From Eudorina sp. 2006-703-Eu-15 (lineage: Eukaryota; Chlorophyta; Chlorophyceae; Chlamydomonadales; Volvocaceae), in assembly GCA_003117195.1 (NCBI GenBank), contig BDSI01000073.1, positions 372,001-436,000 of the forward strand: a stretch of 64,000 bases of DNA. The letters are read 5' to 3'. Shown here piece after piece: positions 55,301 to 64,000 of this stretch (its first letter is position 1; every line of letters starts with the position of its first letter). Both the position numbers and the translations under genes were made by a program. Below the pieces are notes generated by a model. The model searched no databases. It saw nothing but the letters and a program-made list of their open reading frames with translations, and was not told where the DNA came from.

Positions 55301-56937
55301 GCCACCAGCCATGCTTTGTAAGTTGGTCCATAGCCTGGAACACGGCCTTCACTTAATCCGTGTCACAGAGAGGGAGCAAAGTTCTGCAAGCAAGGTACAC
55401 GGATAAGACGACCGACATGAGTGCAACTGTCAAGTTCACCACGGTGAATTCTGGAACAAAAACATCCTACCCCGACTAACAAACAACGGTTCATGTGGAA
55501 GAGATTCAGTGAACCTACTCGCGCACATCAGATCGCTGAAGCAGCAGGCGCGCTGTGCTCGACGTCTTGGCCGTGATGAGCTCGTACACCGGACCAGCAC
55601 AGGCGACCGCCTCCGGTGTGACCGGCGCACCGGCTGGAGGTGTCGCTGCAAGAGACGGAAAGAAAAGTAGGTTATAAACTGTAGAATGCAAGTCTCTTGG
55701 GGAAATGGATATGTACATTCTCATCACGTACCAGGCAAGACCTTCCGCCAATCAAAGTGCATCTCCTCCACGGTGCTTGACAGCTTTAATTCCGCCTCGG
55801 GGTACAGCAGGACCATGCCCAGCTGCTTGCACAGGCTGTTGACATCCCCCATCGCCGCATAGTCGTACATGCCGTAGTCCGTGGCACCCCCCCTCCCCCA
55901 CAAAAAGAACACATCACTTGCCTGCTGCTTTCTCCACACAGACCTGAGAGTCTGCTGGCCATCGCTGCTGCCACCGCTTCCACCGCCGCTACCACCGCTA
56001 CCACCGCTGCCCTTGTAGGCGCGTGCCGCGTAGCTTAAGTACTCGGCTTGCTGCTGAAGGTATCCTTGGCGCGATATCTCGTTCCGGGTAGCCACGATGG
56101 AGGATATGCTGCTGCCCTTCGGCATCCCCGCCATGAGCAAATCCAGCAGCGGTGTGGTCATACCGCCTTTGTGAGTCAGGATACCGCCGAGGCTGTTGCT
56201 GACTTCGATGGGCAAGGACGCGAGAACCTCCGGATCCGTCAGCAGGAAGGACTTGTTGCCCCCGAGTCATGGTTCCCTGCACAGAGCACCCAGACAGGTG
56301 AGTGCCGTTATCGCCGCCATCTACCTGCCTACGTATTCGTCTGCGTCCACTCATAATGTCCATGGCACGCTGTGCTGGATGGGAAAACCCCGAGCAGAAC
56401 TTTAACCCCACAGCTTACCACGACACCCAAAACCCTGTCAATGCCAGCGACCAGGATGTCCCACCTTTGCATTCATAGCGCCGGGAAAACACGTACACCG
56501 TGCCGTTCAAACCCCTCATCGGTCTCGGGGGCGCCCAGCCGTCGAGATTAACCTTGCCTTTTACGCAGTGAGGACACGTCGGCCGCGTATCCTTCGTCTA
56601 GGTCGAAGAAGACTATGGAGTCATTAACCAGCGTGCCCTGGTGTTGCGACGCCCGCGCGGACGAGGGCGAGGCAGCCGAGTCGCAGCAATAGCTGCAGCA
56701 CTCATCGGCCATACGGCCGAAGCCTACTGAAGTGACTTTTACAGATGCGTCGATCAACGCGCGGCCCACCCCCAGAATGATCTCTTGTTTGGACCATTTC
56801 GCGCCAGTGACATGTGTGAGGTAAACTTTACCGTGTTGAAGCTTGAACTGAATACTATTGTCTTTTTTAAGGGAGCTCCAATAGGTAAGGTTTATTGATT
56901 CAATGGGTGCTTTAGCTTGGCTGTTTTTGTTACTCAT
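52354..56937 (-). CDS. Uncharacterised duplicated gene, right copy, with 45-residue repeat array and Cys-rich C terminus
   Basis: Complete copy of the gene whose left copy starts at 18444. The N-terminal part is the same: MSNKNSQAKAPIE, then GLNGTVYVFSRRYEC, HKGGMTTPLLDLLMAGMPKG and a Gly-Ser linker. Further exons include VFQAMDQLTKHGWWLKEPLQ and RLPQQLVVGDQSHVWAGLAS. It then enters a Gln/Pro-rich array of 45-residue units (DLTWTPLPPQHQQLDPARAA...). Near the 3' end a Cys/His cluster, NVIKYCRACKQHGIDTRIDG followed by HKCPYKDGN, precedes a TGA at 52354-52356, but in a different frame from the array, so an intron or indel lies between. Three array units carry the same one-base deletion and stop, so the gene may be a pseudogene. 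Function unknown; a domesticated or still mobile DNA-transposon protein is plausible. Confidence 0.55.
52550..54905. repeat. Minisatellite, 135-bp unit, 18 copies
   Basis: The block CCCTTGCGTCGGTTGCCCTG recurs 18 times with period 135 (45 codons). All three minus frames and the plus strand stay open, which produces misleading long ORFs. A variant unit missing one A (CTTTGTGGCC) occurs at about 52625, 53974 and 54242, each time next to a unit with GCGGGGGCTCC. Confidence 0.95.
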
Positions 56938-57172
56938 TTCCTCACGGCTTGTGCAAGCATATGGTCAAACTGCAAATAAATGATTGCTCTAGAATGTAAG
57001 CAAGAAAGAGAAAGGCAGACCAGTTTGTTACTGACCGGTTACTACTTACCGCACAGTACTCGGGAATTCAGCGCTGTACAGTGAATTAGGTCCGCCGTAC
57101 AGGCCCGAATTAGTGCAAATTAGCGCTAATTCCCCGCCGCACTAATTCACCCTATTTCATGCGAAAAGCCCT
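54954..57172 (-). repeat. Inverted duplication, right arm
   Basis: 2,219 bp, reverse complement of 18209-19567 plus 51272-52132. Its outer end is AAAAGCCCT at 57172. It lacks element A, so A inserted after the duplication. Confidence 0.92.
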
Positions 57173-58256
57173 GGACCGAGGACATTCAGGGTTGCTTAGG
57201 ATCGGTACGGTATGTCCGGTTACCTTTGTACTGTAGCGGCAAGGCGGTTAGCTAAAGCGCAGGCTGGTGCGTGGGAGCTTTTTGCAAAAATAAGCTGTGC
57301 TTCCTGTGATCTTTTGTCATTGACTTAGGAGTGTGCGGTTGGCATCTTCATCGAAGGTGATAACAAGGTTCCTTGGTCAAAGTCTGTGCAATAAGCAAAC
57401 GTGGGCATGATTTGCGATAACTGTTTTTTCCTAGAAGACGTTACGTGTTTGAGTATTCCTGACTGTCTGATGTAGACATATTGTACCGGCAATTCGAGTG
57501 CCCGCGTCCCGTACCTGAATGAGAGATTCCTGTACATTGCCAGGCTAAGCCGTTAACTTCTTTGGGGACGAAGAAACTGTTTGCCTTCAAGTGTGCAATC
57601 ATGATTGTTCGACATTATAAACATTTATCACTAAATACCCTAGGCTACCGTACTGCTTTTTACATGTTGTATGAGCACCCAACAACTAACGCAAACAACT
57701 GGCTGCTGCTGGATGGCGCGGCCCGCGCTGGTCCGAGAAGTACGTACTTAAACCGGCAGCAAGCGATCGAGGACGTATGAATTGCAGCTTACCTAATGTC
57801 AATTAAGCTCATCGATCAACGAACGAATGAAGGTACCGTTATGCAACTAGGATTCAGATACCCACCGCCACTACTGCGAGCAAAACGACTGCGTTCATAT
57901 GCATGCACACGAGCGAACGACATACACAAATGCTTAGATTTCCAAGGCCCTCCAAGGCCTATGCCATGTCGTGAGGGGCACGAATGGACTTCGTGGCTCG
58001 GTTATATACGTATTACTGCTGACGGACCGAATTATAAAAACGCATGGACGACACAGCCCGCTGCCCGTCCGACGGAGGGAGAGACAGAGCGGTTTCACTC
58101 TGGACATACACAATATATAGACACAAGCAAAGATAAACAAAATCCGACGCACAAACGCACATACAGATACCAAATAAAACGCGGCGATTGAAGACGACGA
58201 TTGAAGGAACTAAATAAAGTGCGCTTACATGTGCGGACGGGGCCCAGGGGGCGCAT
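57173..58256. other. Spacer without supported gene
   Basis: Mixed-composition sequence to the right of the duplicated arm. No coding, TIR or repeat structure was recognised. Confidence 0.4.
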
Positions 58257-59069
58257 GTGCCCACGGAAGAGGAGGTGACGGCCATGCTGCTCGATCGCAT
58301 GGGCTGGCGGTTGAAAAATGGGCTGAAGGTGGCCCTGAGAGATTACTCTGTTCGAGTGGGGACGGCGATGCAACTAGCCGAGGTGGTGGATCGACGCAGC
58401 GCGGCCCACTTGCTGTTTGCCTGTGACTGGGGGCCAACGACCGGTCACTCAGGTGGCGACCGCTCGGATCCAGGGGCTGCTGAGCCGCCTCTGACTTAGT
58501 ACCCGATGGAAAAATGAGCATACGGAGGCCTTTTGGCGCCTTACAGTCGATGGCGTCCCGTTGTTGGGCAATGCCCATATGCGACACGCGAGGGTGGCGC
58601 GGTGTGGATGCGGTGGATACCCAACGGAAGGCGGGGGCACACACACCCCGCCAACACCACTTCTGGTCGTGCCGGGTGGCCCAGGCGGTGGTGGGTCAGA
58701 CGGAATCGTGCCTAGGGGCGCGGCTACGGAGGACGCATGTCTGGCTGGCGGAACCCCCGCCACCTGCGGGGCAATGTGTATGGGATGTGGTGGTGTTGGT
58801 CGCGATCGCGGCCATGGAGACTGGCCGCCGATTCATGGCGGCCGCCCTGCGTCGATCAGCACCTGACCAGGGTACGACTGTATCGCCGGGACCGGAGTTG
58901 GCAGAGCAAGGGGAGCCGCGTGCAATCGCTGATTTCTGGGGACGCCTTCATGGATTTGCCCAGTTGGGCCTCCCGAGACGTGGATGGACATCTGTGGGCC
59001 CTTTCCACCCTTTCTTGAGAGTGCGGGGGGGAGTCTTGCGGTGTGCGGGGTCTGCCCTTGATGAGGGCT
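58257..59069 (+). pseudogene. L1-like LINE, C-terminal end of ORF2
   Basis: Starts inside a reverse-transcriptase C-terminal region (MLLDRMGWRLKNGLKVALRD, then MQLAEVVDRRSAAHLLFA). It passes a zf-RVT-like zinc site (CGCGGYP..., HTPRQHHFWSCRVAQAVVGQ) and ends with THVWLAEPPPP and VWDVVVLVAIAAMETGRR, a pattern I associate with volvocine L1-type elements. At least two frame changes occur (about 58.5 and 58.63 kb). The endonuclease and RT catalytic domains are missing, so the copy is 5'-truncated as usual for LINEs. Confidence 0.65.
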
Positions 59070-59640
59070 GAGTCACGGGGTCCCCATCCTCTATCTGTTT
59101 GAATACGGGATCCCCAATCTGGGGCCCAAGGTTGGGGACCTGGCCTGCCCTCAGCTGGGGTAGGAGGCCGGGCTCCCCTGGTTGCTTGGCCACGGTGTCT
59201 CTTTTGATGCGGGCTACTCCACTAGCGGTCGCTGGGCAGTGTCACGAGCCAGGCGTGGGTCTTCCAAGACCTCGAGAGGGTGCAGCGTTGGGTGCTTGGG
59301 GTGGTGGTAGCTGGGTGATGGGATGCCTGTGTGGGCGACCTTCCCTGTGCTTGGCTTTATCCACTTCTGGGGATTCCGCTCGTTGCTGTGCCTATCGCTC
59401 GTTGCTGTGCCTATCCAAACCCTAAACCCTAAACCCTATGCCCCGCTGAGCGCCTCTGCTTGCCTCAGGGTTTGTCTGGGTGGGGTCATGGCCCGGTGGT
59501 TTTTTATTGCGGCGTTGGGTGTGAAGGTGTCTTGCCGCCTTGGCGGTGCGTGGGGCCTGCTGGGACTTGCCCTGGTATACATCGTTGATCCCTTTGGGGT
59601 CCGCTGTAACGTTCATTCATTCATTCATTCATTCATGCAC
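59070..59640 (+). mobile_element. LINE 3' UTR and (ATTC)n tail
   Basis: Non-coding region behind the LINE fragment, ending GGGGTCCGCTGTAACG and a (TTCA)n tail at 59611-59636. It contains AAACCCT x3 at about 59417-59438, a plant-type telomere motif. Confidence 0.55.
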
Positions 59641-60160
59641 GCAGCTAGTAGTGGAGTGAAGGCGCGGCGCGCTAGGCACGAACGCACGCAACAGTCCATC
59701 GGAACAATCAACAACCCTGTCGGCGAGCGTGATTTTAAGGGGCAGGCAGGGGCGGTGAGATGAGACTCGCTAATAATAAGCCTATACGTACGCCGCCGCC
59801 GCCGCTGCCACCCACCTACCGGCGGGGACGACGCAATCCATCCATCCGCACAAACAAACCGCAGGCCACTAATGAGAGCGGGGGATGGATATGTTTAAAT
59901 GGATGGCATGCGTAGGTTTGAATACTCTCAGTGAACCTAGCTAGCTAGCAAGTAATGAGGTGCGTGGACGACGGCCCTCGCGGACGGTGCGATAATGCAA
60001 GCACGAATAATGAACGTGATGCGTGGTGCGTGGTATGGTGTATATGCATGGTGGTAGTGGCTGGTGGATGGATGATGAATGAACATGGGTGCTGGATGGG
60101 CGGGCGGGGCGCGCGCGCGGGCACATACATGCATCGCCCTATCTAGCTACCTCAACCGGC
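59641..60160. other. Spacer with short simple repeats
   Basis: No gene seen. Short runs such as (CTAG)n at 59937-59949 and GC-rich tracts. Confidence 0.4.
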
Positions 60161-60290
60161 ACTTGTGGAGCCTGTCGTCCGGTGCGCCATGGTGGCGCAC
60201 TTTCATTCGTTCGTTTATATTTGCAGAGGAAGCTTCGGCTGTCACCGATGACCCGCGGGGTCCGCTGCTGTATGTAACACACATCCTTAA
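60161..60290 (+). repeat. Dispersed short repeat, copy 3
   Basis: Full-length copy on the plus strand with the same block order as 9031-9150. It ends GGGGTCCGCTGCTGTATGTAAC. Confidence 0.65.
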
Positions 60291-61068
60291 TAATGTGAAC
60301 GAACCCCCAACCGATGAACCTTAACGAACCCAAACAAACCGACCCCCGCACCCACATTCATCGCCATCTGATGATGATGCATACATGCTGCTGATATATG
60401 GCGGCAGCGAGCGAGCAGAATGACGAGCGAGCACATAGCTAGCTCCTTGGCGGTATGCATGTAAGTCGAGATTCCGGCGGTGCGTGATGCATGGCGACTC
60501 GAATCAATCAAACCTTGTACGTATATGTGCCACTACTGCCACGAGACAGGTAGGTACAATCGAGACGGTCTTGGTGGATAGGATGTATGTACGGCGGATA
60601 TTATTACTCATCCGGAGTCTGACGAGCTAAGTGAAGTAATCGGGCGAACCGACTCTCAATCCGTTTGTTCACTGATAATTGTGCACAACAAATATAAATA
60701 TATGAGCTATTCATCGTTCGTTGGGGGTACTGCAATCTCCGTCCGAAAAATCTGCCCGCATATGTGACTAAGTCAACCGTGCTGCTCCACATGCATGCAC
60801 ATGTCGACCGATACGATACGGCGAAACGCATGTCACGTGTGCCATGGGACCTCGCGCGCGGGGCTCGATCGCCCTCGGACTTTATTATTACTGTTAGTAA
60901 AAATGAGGCGCAGCAGGAGCGCCGCCGTTGTTGCCCATGGCCGCGAGCTTCTTGTGGTGTTTATTGATCATATAGGATGCCTTACGCCGTATAAAATGGC
61001 CTTGCGCCTCGTTAAGCACTTGTTTTACGTTTCAAGTAGACATTTTCGGACTCCACGGTTTATTACCA
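60291..61068. other. Spacer between dispersed repeat and palindrome
   Basis: No gene, TIR or array recognised. Confidence 0.35.
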
Positions 61069-61136
61069 TATTCGGAAAGTTAATTAGGTGCGGCCGGCCA
61101 AATCTGGCCGGCCGCACCTAATTAACTTTCCGAATA
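61069..61136. repeat. Perfect palindrome, 32-bp arms, 4-bp loop
   Basis: Arms 61069-61100 and 61105-61136, containing GGCCGGCC. It lies 7 bp before the Harbinger-type TIR at 61144. Confidence 0.92.
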
Positions 61137-61143
61137 CGGAATA

Positions 61144-62185
61144 GAGGGTGTTTACACTTAGTGGGGATGGCGGCGTGGGGATGGCGGCGTGATTGGCGAT
61201 GGTGTGGCGAGGGTGGCAGGTGTGGGTATGCTGCCTCAGGGTGAGCACACAGGGCCGTTATGGCCATTGTGGAAGTCCTGTCGAGGATGGCCGCACGCAA
61301 GGATGACAACTTGCAGGCCATCGGGCTTTCCATTGGGGATCTGACGTCTGGTGTGCAGGCCATGACCGGATCCTTGTCGCGCATGGCTGCTTCTTTCGAG
61401 GAGGGCAACAAGCATAAGGCGAAAGTCGCCGCGGCAAAGGAGGCGCACATCCAGATCCAGACCCTCCGTGAAAAGATTGAGACCGTGAAGGCCCTGCGGG
61501 ACATCGGGGGTTTGAGCGAGGTGGCTTCGAAAGAAATCTTGCGCATGTTGACGGCGCTTCTGCAGGCCACGCGTGCCTCAGGAGCAGGCGGCCGTGCCGC
61601 CGGTGCAGGGGGCCGTGCTGCCGGTCAGCATCTCTGAAGTGGGCACGCGTACGAACTCCAGGGGTCCTTCGTACCGTTCCCCCTCCACCAACTGCAAATC
61701 TTGCACACCCCTGAGGCCCCTAAATAGTTCTTCTGTAGGCAATAGCCCCGGAAATAGCCCCAGGTTTGCAGCGGCCGCGGCTGTACATAAAAGGGTGAAG
61801 TCACAAGGCGAAAACGGTGCGGGTTATCAAGTATGACCGCTCCGGACATTCGCATGGTTTGTGTCTATAGCAATTCCGGTGAGAATTGAGGCTATTGTGA
61901 TATAAATCAATGAAACAGTTGCCACGCTGCAGGCCATGACAGCCAAGACCTGTCGCTTTCTATCACAGCCTCTCATCTTACAAACACAATACTAGATTAT
62001 TACTTCTTTTGACCTTGGTGTCCCTGTATCCCACTTACAATAAGAGCTTTCCCTGTCGCCGTACTTAATCTGCACTTTAATTCCATCCTTGTAAACACGT
62101 GCAGGATTAAGCGTTGATTTAACGCCGATTGGCCTGGATTAATATTTGCCTAATCCGCCGCCTTAATCCTAAGTGTAAACACCCT
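61144..62185 (+). mobile_element. Harbinger-type non-autonomous element
   Basis: 18-bp perfect TIRs GAGGGTGTTTACACTTAG (61144-61161) and its complement (62168-62185), flanked by ATA on both sides (a 3-bp duplication). TTAAT-rich subterminal motifs lie near the right end. It carries a coding fragment at 61260-61637 but no transposase. Confidence 0.75.
61260..61637 (+). CDS. Coiled-coil fragment, possibly Harbinger accessory (Myb/trihelix-like) protein C terminus
   Basis: 125 codons, highly helical: AMTGSLSRMAASFEEGNKHK and IQIQTLREKIETVKALRDIG. The segment layout fits the C-terminal coiled coil of the Myb/SANT-like protein that PIF/Harbinger elements encode beside their transposase; the DNA-binding part is absent. 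The assignment rests on context and composition. Confidence 0.45.
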   Translation: MAIVEVLSRMAARKDDNLQAIGLSIGDLTSGVQAMTGSLSRMAASFEEGNKHKAKVAAAKEAHIQIQTLREKIETVKALRDIGGLSEVASKEILRMLTALLQATRASGAGGRAAGAGGRAAGQHL

Positions 62186-62720
62186 CATAGGCTCGTAAAC
62201 ACTTGTTATATGTAAGTAGGCGGGGTGTCGAACTCTATCCAAACTTTCCCCGGTTCCAACGTGTTCCAAAACCGAAACAAGGCTCTTACGGTGCCATAGA
62301 AATGCCCCTGATGAGTGTCACGACAATTGTTTAATTTTGTTTTGTTCAATTTCATGCTGACCAAGTAAGGACGTAACGCATATTTTGTCAAGCAATATTT
62401 CCATGTCTGATTCTATTTTCCAGGACCGAAACATGATCAAAACGGATGTCGAGCGGCTGCTCGTGCCGCGTTAGCTCCTGCTACGAGAAAATTGCCATTG
62501 CCATTTCTATTACAGATATTCGGGGTGTTTCTATGACTTTTGGTTTCGGCGTCGCAGACCTCGTACATGGCAAGGCGTAGCTTGCGTATTATGGGCGTCT
62601 AGGAACCAAGCGGAACCACGCATAAATATTAACGCTTAGATATGTACTTCTCTGCATTCAACTAATGTATTCAACCTAGTCTCAGCGAGCGAGTGCCACC
62701 ACAGTGAAGTCACTTCCGAA
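62186..62720. other. Upstream region of the Harbinger transposase gene
   Basis: No coding recognised. The GTAAACAC motif recurs at 62192, close to the TIR-like sequence of the neighbouring element. Confidence 0.35.
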
Positions 62721-63811
62721 ATGGCACCCACAAACCAGCAGGCCATTGCCCTTCTCCTGGCTTTGCAGCAGCAACAAATGCAGGCGTTCACGTTGCTATT
62801 GTTGTCTATGGCCGGCTTCTTCATCGTCGTGCAGACAGCCGTCATGGTGTTAGAGCTCTTCTCGGATGACGATGATGAGGAGGACGGAGATGACATCCTT
62901 GGCGGCCTTATTCCTCTTCCCCGCCGGCGCTTCTATTCAGCGAACCGGGTTAAGCGTATCCGCACAGAGCCAACTGCCACATGTCTCGACGCTTGGGACG
63001 ATGCTCGGTTCAGGCTGGAATTACATATTCGGATGAGGACCCTCCCTTGGCCGACTGTGTCCTAATCTGTCACCCCCCCACTCGCTGTCCCTGCCATACC
63101 CAGCCGTACGGTTCCCTGCCCTGGATTACCCTGCCCTATCCCGTCCTACCCTTCCCTTTGCGATCCTTCCCTGCCCTACCCTGCCCCTTATTGCTCAATC
63201 CTGCGGTGCTCTTACACGCCTTCATGGACAACCAGGGCAAGATTATCGACGTTCTCGTGGGCAATGGCGGGCGCAACAACGACAGCACCAAGTTGCGGGC
63301 AACACAACTTTTCAACGAACTGCAAGATGGGGGGCCGCTACGTTGGAAGCTTATAGACTGGGGCCCGCCGATTGGCGGCGTTCGGGCGCCGTTGCTGATA
63401 CTAAGCGACAGCGGCTACGAGCCACACCCCTTTATCCTCACCCCCTTCAAGGAACCGGAGCTCCGCGGCAGCGACCAACGCTCCAAGTACAACGTCAAGC
63501 ATGCCAAGACCCGGGTGATTGCCGAGCACGTGTTTGGGGTGCTGAAAAACAGGTTTCGCGTGCTCTTGAAGGAAATGGAGATCTCGGAGGAGAACACTCA
63601 CAGCGTGATCCTTGCGTGTGTGATCTTGCACAACATGTGCGTAGACGGCAGGGTCGAGGAGCCGGTGCGGGATGAGCAGTACTTCAAGCTGCTGCAGCAG
63701 TACACTAATTGGGAGAAGGCGAGGGTGACAACAGTGATCACATATGCAAACGAAGGTGAGCCGCCAGAGTCACGGGAGCTGAAGCAGCAGGCTGCGAGTC
63801 TGCTGGCCTAG
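62721..63811 (+). pseudogene. PIF/Harbinger DDE transposase, internally deleted
   Basis: N-terminal block (about 62721-63050) starts MAPTNQQAIALLLALQQQQM and ends TATCLDAWDDARFRLELHIR. The next 150 bp are CCCTGCCCTACC-type repeats. The catalytic half follows in another frame from about 63200: FMDNQGKIIDVLVGNGGRNN, PLLILSDSGYEPHPFILTPF and TRVIAEHVFGVLKNRFRVLL, then LACVILHNMC. These match the second Asp region, the SDSGY region and the final Glu of Harbinger transposases (DDE_4 type). The segment with the first catalytic Asp (usually GAIDGTH) and the helices before it are missing, unless in an undetected exon. Stop TAG at 63809-63811. Confidence 0.75.
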
Positions 63812-64000
63812 CACCGTTTGGGTAGCCTAGCGCGGATAGCGAGGGGTCGTGTGCCACAGGAGTATGAAGCGACGGGTTCGGCAGCTGCTGCTGCAAGATT
63901 AGAAGCGGATCTATGCCACGTGACAGAATATTCATGTAAACATTCTGTTGGCGAGCATGAGCCATCGTCATCGCCAATGAAGCAGGGTCCGGCTGCAGCC
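63812..64000. other. Window end
   Basis: No feature recognised; probably the 3' flank or right terminus of the Harbinger element. Confidence 0.3.

Noticed and set aside
18209..57172. Whole 39-kb region as one giant transposon with 2.2-kb inverted ends
   Set aside because: No target duplication at the outer ends, and the interior is explained by independent nested insertions plus an inverted duplication; kept only as a possibility in the findings.

Overview
The window looks like nuclear DNA of a volvocine green alga (Chlamydomonadales). It shows GC-rich multi-exon genes with short GT-AG introns, a TGTAA-type poly(A) signal, Chlamydomonas-type interstitial telomere motifs (TTTTAGGG), alanine- and glutamine-rich low-complexity coding, and a PAT-like tyrosine-recombinase retroelement of the kind known from Chlamydomonas (TOC) and Volvox (kangaroo). 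All gene structures were read by eye; no database search was run.

Left part (1-18.2 kb), host DNA. The 3' portion of a PHT1/PHO84-type phosphate:H+ symporter runs on the + strand (1-3593). It converges on a PIG-H gene on the - strand (8220-5889), a subunit of the GPI-GlcNAc transferase, reconstructed here from five exons. A repeat-rich gap with minisatellites and simple repeats follows (8.3-13.2 kb). A large low-complexity gene of unknown function lies on the - strand (about 17.8-13.3 kb).

Middle part (18.2-57.2 kb), a nested insertion island. Two almost identical arms of about 2.2 kb lie tail to tail (18209-52132, interrupted, and 54954-57172). Each carries an uncharacterised gene; the right copy runs on into an 18-copy array of 45-residue repeats. 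The left arm is split by a Ty3/gypsy chromovirus (element A, 19568-51266, TSD GGCAT). Element A was itself hit by a hAT element in its 5' LTR (TSD CAGGGCAG), a PIF/Harbinger-like MITE in gag (TSD TAA), a second chromovirus B (TSD CCCCA), and a large gypsy-like element D (TSD AGGG). D in turn contains a complete PAT-like element E. Target duplications and restored reading frames fix this nesting order.

Three of these retroelements carry methyltransferase-like modules. A has a Dam-like domain between Gag and protease. E has the Dam-like domain typical of DIRS-type elements. D has a divergent cytosine-C5 methyltransferase-like domain between RNase H and integrase, plus a PHD finger behind the integrase. 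The D architecture is the best candidate for something poorly described.

Right part (57.2-64 kb): the 3' end of an L1-like LINE with a (ATTC)n tail, a dispersed short repeat sharing sequence with that LINE's 3' end, a long perfect palindrome, a Harbinger-type element carrying only the accessory-protein fragment, and a broken Harbinger DDE transposase gene.
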